Assembly: GCA_902493345.1 (NCBI GenBank)
Contig: CABUPM010000115.1
Location: 1-5,505, forward strand
From: an uncultured Eubacteriales bacterium
Lineage (GTDB): Bacteria; Bacillota; Clostridia; Lachnospirales; Bianqueaceae
Length of the DNA stretch: 5,505 nt
Direction of reading: 5' to 3'
The notes under the pieces are model-generated. The model worked only from the letters and a program-made list of their open reading frames with translations, made no database searches and was not told where the DNA came from. This document shows positions 1-5,505 of the stretch, piece after piece (the first letter of the stretch is position 1; each line of letters begins with the position of its first letter). The position numbers were made by a program, and so were the translations under genes.

Positions 1-27
1 CGGCGTCGCTACAGTTACATTGGCCAT
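1..27 (-). CDS. 5' end of a divergent gene, product unknown (partial)
   Basis: An ATG on the minus strand at 27-25 opens a frame that stays open to the left window edge and reads MANVTVATP. It is preceded, five bases after AGGTG, by an excellent Shine-Dalgarno sequence, and it faces away from the AraC-family gene across a short gap. Only nine codons are visible, so no function can be given. Genes placed divergently from an AraC-type regulator are commonly its targets (transporter, permease component or enzyme of the same sugar pathway), which is the only contextual hint. There is no sign of a signal peptide in these nine residues. I am fairly sure that a gene starts here because of the ribosome binding site and layout, but I cannot name it. 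Confidence 0.7.
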
Positions 28-30
28 CGT

Positions 31-39
31 ATCACCTTT
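31..39 (-). promoter_or_regulatory. Ribosome binding site of the divergent leftward gene
   Basis: The minus strand reads AAAGGTGAT, complementary over eight or nine bases to the 3' end of 16S rRNA, and ends three bases before the ATG at 27. This match is what supports calling the nine-codon fragment a real gene start. Confidence 0.7.
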
Positions 40-52
40 TTCCTTTCAAATG

Positions 53-58
53 ATTGTA
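53..58 (-). promoter_or_regulatory. Candidate -10 box of the leftward promoter
   Basis: The minus strand reads TACAAT, one mismatch from TATAAT. It would place a transcript start near position 46, about 19 bases before the leftward ATG. No good -35 box lies 16-18 bases upstream (GTATAA at 81-76 is the 17-bp option). A weak -35 is typical of promoters that need an activator, and the paired direct repeats at 68-96 lie just where a bound activator would compensate. This is a prediction from sequence pattern only. Confidence 0.35.
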
Positions 59-82
59 AAAATACCGATTCTATGTTATACT
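54..82 (+). promoter_or_regulatory. Sigma-A-like promoter of the AraC-family gene
   Basis: The -35 box TTGTAA (54-59) and the -10 box TATACT (77-82) are separated by exactly 17 bp. A TG at 74-75 one base upstream of the -10 makes it an extended -10 promoter. Transcription would start near position 89, giving a leader of about 24 bases that contains the AGGAGG ribosome binding site at 101-106. The -35 box overlaps the predicted -10 box of the opposite promoter, and the -10 lies between two copies of a direct repeat, so the regulator may well control its own gene. Confidence 0.6.
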
Positions 83-96
83 GGAGGTATTCTATG
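68..96. promoter_or_regulatory. Candidate AraC-type operator: direct repeat ATTCTATG x2, 21 bp apart
   Basis: ATTCTATG occurs at 68-75 and again, identically, at 89-96 (CATAGAAT twice on the minus strand). The 21-bp start-to-start distance is two helical turns and is the known spacing of the I1-I2 half-sites of E. coli AraC. The pair flanks the -10 box of the regulator gene and covers about -22 to -50 of the predicted leftward promoter. That position would repress the regulator and activate the divergent gene. No binding data exist here; an 8-bp repeat could also arise by chance in AT-rich DNA. Confidence 0.45.
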
Positions 97-100
97 ATCC

Positions 101-106
101 AGGAGG
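101..106 (+). promoter_or_regulatory. Ribosome binding site of the AraC-family gene
   Basis: A full consensus AGGAGG is followed after six bases by the ATG at 113. This decides the start against the out-of-frame ATG at 94. Confidence 0.8.
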
Positions 107-112
107 CCTATC

Positions 113-982
113 ATGAGCACGCATCTGTACTGCTACGATACACCCAATCTATACCTCGACTACAAACGCAACGCGCCCAGAACCTATGAATCGGATCCAT
201 ACTATATGAATATTCATGTCCATAATATGTATGAGCTGGATTACATCGTCTCCGGCAGCGGCTATTATTATGTAGAAGGAGCGCAATACCCGATTGTCTC
301 CGGCTCGATTCTGCTGATCCGCCCCATCGACGCCCATAAAACCCATATCAATACCGATATGCCCTATGAGCGCATCACACTGCATTTTAACGCGGCGCTC
401 CTATCAGAACTCGACCCCAGCGGCACTCTGTTATGCTTTACGCAAGAGCTGCCCTCTCCGCTTCTGCCGATCCCCTCTTCTTATGAGAGCTTTTTCAAGC
501 AACTCTTTTTGAGTCTGCCCGACCTGGCCAAGGAAAGTCCGGCCTACCAGCGCAGCACGATCCTGGCTATATTGCATCTGTCTCTGACCACCCTGCGCTA
601 TATCAGCAGTACCATGACGGATGCTTCCATCACATCCATCACATTGGGTGTCAGCATCTCCGATACAATCCGGGACATCCTACTCTACATCAATGCGCAC
701 CTGACAGAAGACTTTACCTTGGACAAACTTTGCAAACAGTTCGGCATCAGTAAATCTTATCTGAATAAACGCTTCAAAGAAATTACCGGCAGCACCCTTT
801 GGAATTATGTACTCATCAAGAGACTGACCATTGCCAGGCAAAAGATTCAGAACGGCTCTGCCATTCAGGACGCTTACCGAGATAGCGGCTTCAGCGACTA
901 CTCCAACTTCTACCGCTGCTATGTGAAACGTTTCGGCATCTCCCCTAAGGAGGATGCTGTTCAGGGTCGTAAAGCTCCCTGA
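113..982 (+). CDS. AraC-family transcriptional regulator, cupin sensor plus C-terminal HTH
   Basis: This is a 289-residue cytoplasmic DNA-binding protein, the usual length for one-component AraC/XylS regulators of sugar genes. Residues about 30-95 look like the AraC-type cupin (arabinose-binding-like) fold: HVHNMYELDYIVSG and later GSILLIRPIDAHK, the typical glycine and proline turns followed by a conserved His region. Residues about 105-180 form a helical linker. Residues about 186-282 hold the two helix-turn-helix units: FTLDKLCKQFGISKSYLNKR (201-220), then IQDAYRDSGFSDYSNFYRCY (251-270), followed by VKRFGISPKE. The second unit carries the family signature. The start at ATG 113 is fixed by a consensus AGGAGG six bases upstream. 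The gene is divergent from the fragment at 1-27 and convergent with the hydrolase operon. It has its own promoter at 54-82, and the repeat pair at 68-96 suggests autoregulation. The inducer is not visible; a pectin-derived sugar is inferred from the neighbours. Confidence 0.93.
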   Translation: MSTHLYCYDTPNLYLDYKRNAPRTYESDPYYMNIHVHNMYELDYIVSGSGYYYVEGAQYPIVSGSILLIRPIDAHKTHINTDMPYERITLHFNAALLSELDPSGTLLCFTQELPSPLLPIPSSYESFFKQLFLSLPDLAKESPAYQRSTILAILHLSLTTLRYISSTMTDASITSITLGVSISDTIRDILLYINAHLTEDFTLDKLCKQFGISKSYLNKRFKEITGSTLWNYVLIKRLTIARQKIQNGSAIQDAYRDSGFSDYSNFYRCYVKRFGISPKEDAVQGRKAP

Positions 983-1203
983 TCTACTGTCAATCGGATA
1001 CTACTATTATAAATCCTGCGGATATCCTACAGCAATTGTAAAACTTGGTTACTCCATTGCATATATAACTTTCTTTTTTGGTGATTTTGGCGTATTTTGC
1101 AATGTATAGTGCAATTTTAGCATATTTAAGATACAAAAAGAGCAGTTTTTATTCATTCCATAGTAGCAAATGAACAAAACCGCTCTTTCTTTTTTATGAT
1201 GTA
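983..1203. other. AT-rich convergent intergenic gap
   Basis: These 221 bases separate the ends of two converging transcription units. I see no convincing gene here. The right third is the terminator hairpin. The left part contains several TTGCA/TGCAA motifs (around 1057, 1097 and 1110), including an imperfect palindrome at 1097-1114 with perfect 5-bp arms TTGCA/TGCAA. A weak promoter-like pair, TTGTAA at 1036-1041 and CATATA at 1060-1065 with an 18-bp spacer, could start a short RNA running into the terminator. That is speculative, since AT-rich DNA often offers such matches. Confidence 0.5.
1135..1195. terminator. Bidirectional intrinsic terminator
   Basis: A long interrupted hairpin is visible. 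AAAGAGC (1137-1143) pairs with GCTCTTT (1182-1188), GTTTT (1145-1149) pairs with AAAAC (1176-1180), and TTCATT (1152-1157) pairs with AATGAA (1169-1174), leaving an 11-base loop at 1158-1168. On the plus strand the stem runs into TTTCTTTTTT (1186-1195), which ends the AraC-family transcript. On the minus strand it runs into TTTTT (1139-1135), so it can also end the hydrolase operon, whose stop codon lies only about ten bases before the stem. Such shared terminators are usual between converging genes. Confidence 0.8.
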
Positions 1204-3909
1204 TTACTCTTCGTACAGCCAGTCGAGATTCTCCAAGGACTCTCCGGCCATCTGCGCTCCTCTGGGCTTCACCGGCTCCTCTTCCGCGATTACTCCGGCA
1301 AATACAAATCCGCCGTTATCAAAGCTGATCTCATGGACTCCCTTTTCATAACGGAACATATGAAAGTCTACCGGAGGACAGCCCTGTACCTTCATCGCAT
1401 TGCCGTAAACGGTTGCCAGCCCGCCCCGATCATCGGCATGGGTGTTGGTTTCCAGGTCCGGTACCTGCAGCCACTGTACCGCCTTCGCGTTCATGTATCC
1501 GATGATCACACGGGAATCCTGCGGCAGCTCAATCCGAATGCGGACCTTGCCGCCAATCGCGTCCTCATGCCCAAAGCGTACACCCGTGAGTCCCGTTACT
1601 TCCGGAATCAGCTGCTCCACCTTAACGCCGGTGTCGCTGAAGATTACCGCGCCCTTTTGCAGCGTATAGGTCTCGTACTCTTCCGACAGAAGCTTATAGG
1701 GTGCCGGCGTCAGCGGACGGTATTCTCCATCCTCCTGCCGCGTCTCGGGATATTTTCCCTGCTGCGTCTCCTCCAGATGCCGGCTGAAGTTCCGGTATTC
1801 CCGTTCGTATTCCGGCAGGCACGCACGCCAATGTCCGTAGGTATCTCCGTTTTCGAACGGAATCTTACGCTGCGGTGTCTGCATGCTCTGTGCGTACAGA
1901 TATGTCTGATCCGTCAGATCCGCCAGCTTGCGATAGGCTTCCAGATTCTTTTCGATCTCTGTTTTTGCCTCTTCCAGCAGGGACAGATCTCCGTGCAGAT
2001 CTTCATCCATCGTGTATTTATACTCCAGAATCTTAAGCGCTGCCAAAAGCTTGTGATTGTAGGACTCCGTAATCAACGACAACGCCTCAATATCTGTTTT
2101 CCAGCGTTCATATTCCTCCAGGTTGGCCGTCATGCCGCTGCCCGCCGCCTCCACGGCTTTCATCGCCTTTGCGGCAAAATATGCCGTATCCTGGATCATG
2201 TCCACCGGCGTCTCGCCTACATGAGGCTTCCCTGCGATCTTATTCTGCACATATTCATCCGGCTGCTCCCCCTTGCCTCCGACAGAATGCCAGAGCTCCA
2301 GATTGGGGCGATACCGCCGTACATTGGTCATTTCGCTGAGCGTCATCCCCAGGCTCCATGTCTGACGGTTGCCTTCTGTGATGCCGATGCGGCGCAGGTT
2401 TCTGGGGGCCAGCTGTCCCGCGCACTCTATCGCTTCCAGCATCTTTTCCGCGGACTGCTGCGTACAGCCGTAATGCTCCGCCAATCTCTCTATCCAATAG
2501 AGCTTCTCTGTCTTTTCATCCCGATCCGGGTTCCACGCGTACCGGAACCATGTCTCGTACCACATCCAGTCCCGATCCAGCTGCATCAGCCGGGGGTCTG
2601 TGCGGTCCGGAGAATAGGGCCAATCCCAGTAAAAGAGCGGATACAGATGCAGCCCGTTGCCGCCCAGACGATACTTGGCTGCCTGCATGCACTTCTGAAT
2701 AAAAGCGGGCGCTCCATACCGGAAGGGTTCCAGATCCGCCACAATATGTATGTTGATGATATGTGTACTGCCCAGAGATGAAAGCGCCTGATGCTCCTTC
2801 TGCCAATTGCCCCTCGGCTGATAGGTGGTCAGTCCCTCCCCGTTGTACTTCCACATGGTATACAGGTTCGAATACAGCGGCATAGCCTGTGTCATTGCGT
2901 CGATCGGGTCGCAGTCATGTCCCCGCAGAATAACCGGCGGTTCCTCAGCCAATCCCGCAGCCTCAATCCCATCCTTAACGCCCGGAATGATCGTCTTGAC
3001 AAACCATTCCGTCTTGGCTTCCAGTCCGCGCAGTGCCTCGCCCAGACAAACCATCAGTCCGATGTGCGGATACGACTTGATAAATTCCGCGATGGACTTG
3101 CGGGTATAATCCGCTACCAATGGATGGATCGTGCTCTGATGCGGATCCAGTCCATGATATACCGCAAATTCGTAGGGGATATGGATGTTGTAGAACTTAA
3201 GCACCACCCAGATACCTCTGCGGTCGCACTCCTCTGTCAGCCACATGAAGGTATCATGATTGAGCCGCAGCTCCTCTTCGCTGACTTCCAGCGCCTCCGG
3301 ATACTCCGGTACTTTTACTAAAGAAGCAAACGGATGGCCGCTCCAGATATACAGCACATTGCAGCGGTTGCGCACCATCATATCCAGATACTGCGCCCAC
3401 TGCTCCTTATCGTAAAACCACGGAAAACGGTCCGGCGTGATCGGATACTCATAGGTCCGTCTCGGCGGTTCCAGCTTGGTCTTCTGAAGTCCCAATACAG
3501 GGCCGCGCAGTTTATAAACCGGCGCGTCGCCGAAAGCGATCTCGTAAGGGACCTCTCCCTCCCGGTCGATGCGCTCCGCCAATTCCAGGCAGCCGTACAG
3601 TGTTCCTGTGTCGCTTCCGCCGGATACGACCGTCAATCCGCCGGCCACAGTGCTCAGATAAAAGCCCTCACCCTCCGGTACCGGCTGATGATATAACAGC
3701 AGCTCTCCTTCTTCCAGCGTCTTCAGAAAATCACTTGTATTTCTGTCTCCCGCATAGAGCTTTATCCCCGGCAGCTCCCGGTATTGTACGGTCTCATCAT
3801 AGTACTTGACTTCATAGCCTGCCTTTTGCAGACTTTTCACCAGGTATTCCATTCCTAAGCGGATCCTTTTATTGCCGGATCGCTCCTGAATTATGCTTAC
3901 AATCTTCAT
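1204..3909 (-). CDS. GH138-like glycoside hydrolase, probable alpha-D-galacturonidase, cytoplasmic
   Basis: This 901-residue protein has no signal peptide or membrane segment. Residues 1-128 resemble the N-terminal alpha/beta domain of GH20/GH67-type enzymes (SGGSDTGTLYGCLELAERI, 96-114). Residues about 130-445 form a probable TIM barrel (FYDKEQWAQYLDMMVRNRCN, then MVCLGEALRG, LYPLFYWDWPYSPDRTDPR). Residues about 445-735 are helix-rich and 740-880 look like a beta-sandwich. As I recall the published GH138 enzyme BT0997 of Bacteroides thetaiotaomicron, its acid/base is Glu294, its nucleophile Glu361 and its galacturonate-binding arginines 332 and 521. Here E291 (CLGEAL), E358 (YNGEGL) and R329 (VILRGHD) fit with a constant offset of three; R515 (EGNRQT) is the likely fourth. 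BT0997 cleaves GalA-alpha-1,2-rhamnose in chain A of rhamnogalacturonan II. The start is fixed by ATG overlapping the upstream gene's TGA (ATGA) and AGGGGG seven bases upstream. An alternative is a distinct family related to GH67. The hydrolase call is firm; the exact family rests on memory of the literature. Confidence 0.75.
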   Translation of the reverse strand: MKIVSIIQERSGNKRIRLGMEYLVKSLQKAGYEVKYYDETVQYRELPGIKLYAGDRNTSDFLKTLEEGELLLYHQPVPEGEGFYLSTVAGGLTVVSGGSDTGTLYGCLELAERIDREGEVPYEIAFGDAPVYKLRGPVLGLQKTKLEPPRRTYEYPITPDRFPWFYDKEQWAQYLDMMVRNRCNVLYIWSGHPFASLVKVPEYPEALEVSEEELRLNHDTFMWLTEECDRRGIWVVLKFYNIHIPYEFAVYHGLDPHQSTIHPLVADYTRKSIAEFIKSYPHIGLMVCLGEALRGLEAKTEWFVKTIIPGVKDGIEAAGLAEEPPVILRGHDCDPIDAMTQAMPLYSNLYTMWKYNGEGLTTYQPRGNWQKEHQALSSLGSTHIINIHIVADLEPFRYGAPAFIQKCMQAAKYRLGGNGLHLYPLFYWDWPYSPDRTDPRLMQLDRDWMWYETWFRYAWNPDRDEKTEKLYWIERLAEHYGCTQQSAEKMLEAIECAGQLAPRNLRRIGITEGNRQTWSLGMTLSEMTNVRRYRPNLELWHSVGGKGEQPDEYVQNKIAGKPHVGETPVDMIQDTAYFAAKAMKAVEAAGSGMTANLEEYERWKTDIEALSLITESYNHKLLAALKILEYKYTMDEDLHGDLSLLEEAKTEIEKNLEAYRKLADLTDQTYLYAQSMQTPQRKIPFENGDTYGHWRACLPEYEREYRNFSRHLEETQQGKYPETRQEDGEYRPLTPAPYKLLSEEYETYTLQKGAVIFSDTGVKVEQLIPEVTGLTGVRFGHEDAIGGKVRIRIELPQDSRVIIGYMNAKAVQWLQVPDLETNTHADDRGGLATVYGNAMKVQGCPPVDFHMFRYEKGVHEISFDNGGFVFAGVIAEEEPVKPRGAQMAGESLENLDWLYEE
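3906..3909 (-). other. ATGA stop/start overlap coupling the two hydrolase genes
   Basis: On the minus strand the ATG of the 901-residue hydrolase (3909-3907) overlaps the TGA of the GH42-like gene (3908-3906). This four-base overlap, with no room for a promoter, indicates one operon and translational re-initiation. Confidence 0.9.
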
Positions 3910-5505
3910 GTTGTTTCCCCCTGTAAAATCAAAAATCCGTCTGCCGGAATCTCGGCGCCATCCGTATAGCTGGCGTCATCCAATACACTTCGAAGCGTCC
4001 CTGTCCATTCCGCCTTTTGCGGCTGCGCTGAAAAATTAAAAATATAATACAGTCCCTGTCCTTCATATTCTCTGCGTACAACCTCGCAGCATTCCGGAAC
4101 CCGAATCCCGTTCTTTCTTAGTCCTGCCTCATGGCTGACTTCCTCAATCAGTGCCGTAAACGCCTGCTTTTCCGGCATGGTTCCCATGTACCAGGCATGT
4201 CCCTTGCCATACGCATTGCGTGAGATCACACCCTGTCCCTTTTTATAATCCTCGGTATAGACTCCCTTCATCTCTGCCGTACCGCCAAGGAGTTCCGACC
4301 AGTAGTGATCCTGAGCAAGTATCGGCTCCCCTGACAGCTTCAGCTCCAGGCTGGATACCGTACTGCTATCGATTGGCTCCACCTCTTGTACCGTCACTCC
4401 GAATACATCTGTCAGACCAGCAGGAAGACTCTCCGTATAACCGGTGTTGTCCACTGTTTTCACACTTGTCAGGAAAGTGGCTAGAACTGTACCGCCATTT
4501 TCCACATAGTGACGGATTTTGTCCCGATACGAACAGTTCAGCACGAACATCGCCGGAATCACCACCAGCTTGTATTCGGACCAATCAGCGTCCAGATTGA
4601 CCAGATCGCTGCCATACCCCAGATCGTCCAACGTGCCATAGAACTCACTGCAGAACGTAATATACTGGAAGCTCTCATGAACAGGCTTGATCTTGAGCGC
4701 CCAATACGCATCATAGTCCACCACGATCGCCGCCCGATTCTTCATCTGTGACTTTTCCAGAGGCTCCAGCCGCTTCAGCAAAGCCGCCGTCTCCTGCATC
4801 TCATAGTATCTTCTGCGCGGAACACCGTCCATATCCACAATCGCATAATTCAGCTGCTCCGCTCCATACGGAAATGTACGGAACTGAAAATGCAGCAGCA
4901 TCTGGGCTCCATGCGCCATCGCGTGGACCGTTGCCTGTTTAAGAGAACCCGGAGGTGTCTGCCGCCGTCCATGCCCTCGAAGTCCATGTCCGCCGCCAGA
5001 CATAAATTCCAGAATCCAGAAAGGTGTCCCCGGTTTAACGCCTCTCGCGAAACCATACGGGAATGAGGAGATTCTGGTATGACGCATTCCCGGATAGGAA
5101 TCAAACGCGTAGCAATCCAGGCTGCGGTAGCTGTCATAATAATTGATGCTGTTGGTCGCGAAACCAGTTCCGTTGACCGTTACCGGCTTATCCGTATACT
5201 TTTTGAGCGCCGCTGTCTGTATATCCTGATACTCCACCTGCTTGGCGCTGCAGAAACGCTCGAATCCCAGCCGAATCGTCGGGTTCTCAAAATGAACACG
5301 CAGCGCGTCATCAGCATGCGGTTCAATCGTCGTCACCGGCGCGTACACCTGTGAAAAATCCGTCAGCTCCTGCGACCAGAATATGCTGCCGCTGCGGCGG
5401 TTCCACTCCTCCACTGTATGATAACGATCCCGAATCCACTGCTTGAAAGCCTTCTGGCAAACCTCGCAATGGCACCGGCCGGTAGCCTCCTGTGCCGGTT
5501 CATTG
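3906..5505 (-). CDS. GH42 (beta-galactosidase-type) glycoside hydrolase, N-terminus cut by window edge
   Basis: The open frame runs to the right window edge, giving 532 visible residues from Asn-Glu at 5504-5499; roughly 140 N-terminal residues are missing. The visible part starts NEPAQEATGRCHCEVCQKAF. Glu2 is the expected acid/base, and Cys11, Cys13 and Cys16 stand at +9, +11 and +14, as in the zinc cluster of Thermus A4 beta-galactosidase (E141; C150, C152, C155). Other GH42 marks are RRSGSIFWSQ (37-46), DCYAFDSYPG (130-139), the nucleophile Glu166 in ILEFMSGGG (codon 5009-5007), and AHGAQMLLHFQFR (197-209). Residues about 255-450 are the amidotransferase-like trimerisation domain (AAIVVDYDAYWAL, YVENGGTVLATFL); the last 60 or so form the small beta C-domain. 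GH42 enzymes hydrolyse terminal beta-D-galactosides with retention, a few beta-linked arabinopyranosides or fucosides. Two -1 subsite motifs differ here, so the substrate is uncertain. First gene visible of an operon with the GH138-like gene; its promoter lies outside. Confidence 0.88.
   Translation of the reverse strand, partial: NEPAQEATGRCHCEVCQKAFKQWIRDRYHTVEEWNRRSGSIFWSQELTDFSQVYAPVTTIEPHADDALRVHFENPTIRLGFERFCSAKQVEYQDIQTAALKKYTDKPVTVNGTGFATNSINYYDSYRSLDCYAFDSYPGMRHTRISSFPYGFARGVKPGTPFWILEFMSGGGHGLRGHGRRQTPPGSLKQATVHAMAHGAQMLLHFQFRTFPYGAEQLNYAIVDMDGVPRRRYYEMQETAALLKRLEPLEKSQMKNRAAIVVDYDAYWALKIKPVHESFQYITFCSEFYGTLDDLGYGSDLVNLDADWSEYKLVVIPAMFVLNCSYRDKIRHYVENGGTVLATFLTSVKTVDNTGYTESLPAGLTDVFGVTVQEVEPIDSSTVSSLELKLSGEPILAQDHYWSELLGGTAEMKGVYTEDYKKGQGVISRNAYGKGHAWYMGTMPEKQAFTALIEEVSHEAGLRKNGIRVPECCEVVRREYEGQGLYYIFNFSAQPQKAEWTGTLRSVLDDASYTDGAEIPADGFLILQGETT
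3917..3922 (-). promoter_or_regulatory. Ribosome binding site of the GH138-like gene, inside the GH42-like gene
   Basis: AGGGGG on the minus strand lies seven bases before the ATG at 3909 and is embedded in the Gln-Gly codons near the end of the upstream reading frame. It confirms the chosen start. Confidence 0.7.

Noticed and set aside
94..189. A 31-codon upstream reading frame (MIQEAYHEH...) with GGAGG at 83-87, out of frame with and overlapping the regulator start.
   Set aside because: The predicted transcript start is near 89, so GGAGG at 83-87 would not be in the mRNA. The ATG at 113 has the better AGGAGG site and the conserved protein.
1333..2781. A long open frame on the plus strand opposite the 901-residue hydrolase.
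   Set aside because: The translation is Arg/Leu/His/Cys-rich with no recognisable domain. It is the usual antisense shadow of a coding strand with skewed codon use, and the minus-strand protein is clearly real.
2791..3696. Several plus-strand frames of 90-180 codons opposite the same hydrolase.
   Set aside because: Same shadow effect: no family motifs and no credible ribosome binding site, and all are nested inside a well-supported gene.
1204..3909. Assignment of the 901-residue protein to the GH67 alpha-glucuronidases.
   Set aside because: The layout (N-terminal alpha/beta domain, barrel, helical domain, RYAWNPD motif) is reminiscent of GH67, but the length, extra beta-sandwich and spacing of E291, R329 and E358 fit GH138 better.
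4220..5354. Short plus- and minus-strand frames inside the GH42-like gene.
   Set aside because: They overlap residues matching GH42 catalytic and structural motifs in the true frame and have no domain content of their own.
5412..5414. GTG as the start codon of the GH42-like gene.
   Set aside because: The frame continues upstream to the window edge and encodes the GH42 acid/base Asn-Glu and the Cys-x-Cys-x-x-Cys zinc cluster. The GTG is therefore an internal valine and the gene is simply cut by the window.
1..5505. CRISPR arrays, insertion sequences, tRNA or rRNA genes, phage or plasmid functions.
   Set aside because: Reading both strands, I found no regularly spaced repeats, transposase-like frames, terminal inverted repeats of IS type, or structured RNA genes.

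Overview
The window looks like a carbohydrate-utilisation locus of a Gram-positive bacterium, most likely a Firmicute of the Clostridia/Lachnospiraceae type. The reasons are purine-rich Shine-Dalgarno sites, a sigma-A-like promoter, a hairpin-plus-U-tract terminator, and a large sugar hydrolase without a signal peptide. The phylum is inferred from style; no marker gene is present.

Layout, left to right. (1) Positions 1-27 hold the first nine codons of a leftward gene of unknown product, with a near-perfect ribosome binding site. (2) Positions 28-112 form a compact divergent control region. It has a strong rightward promoter, a weak leftward -10 overlapping the rightward -35, and an 8-bp direct repeat spaced exactly 21 bp, the spacing expected for an AraC-family operator. 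(3) Positions 113-982 encode an AraC-family regulator (cupin sensor plus double HTH). (4) Positions 983-1203 are an AT-rich convergent gap ending in a bidirectional terminator. (5) Positions 1204-3909 (minus) encode a 901-residue glycoside hydrolase. Its candidate catalytic residues E291 and E358 and its specificity residue R329 have the same spacing as I recall for the GH138 alpha-D-galacturonidase BT0997. (6) Positions 3906-5505 (minus) encode a GH42-type enzyme cut by the right window edge. The acid/base Glu and the three-Cys zinc cluster lie just inside the window. The two hydrolase genes overlap by ATGA and are very probably translationally coupled.

Working model (inference): the AraC protein senses a sugar, limits its own synthesis and activates the leftward gene, and perhaps the hydrolase operon, whose promoter lies outside the window. 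The GH138-like enzyme lacks an export signal, so it probably trims imported oligosaccharides in the cytoplasm by removing alpha-linked galacturonic acid from rhamnose, as in rhamnogalacturonan-type pectins. The GH42-like partner would remove a beta-linked residue from the same oligosaccharide. Its -1 subsite motifs differ from ordinary GH42 beta-galactosidases, so its sugar may not be galactose. This possible intracellular pectin-side-chain pair is the most interesting content of the window.
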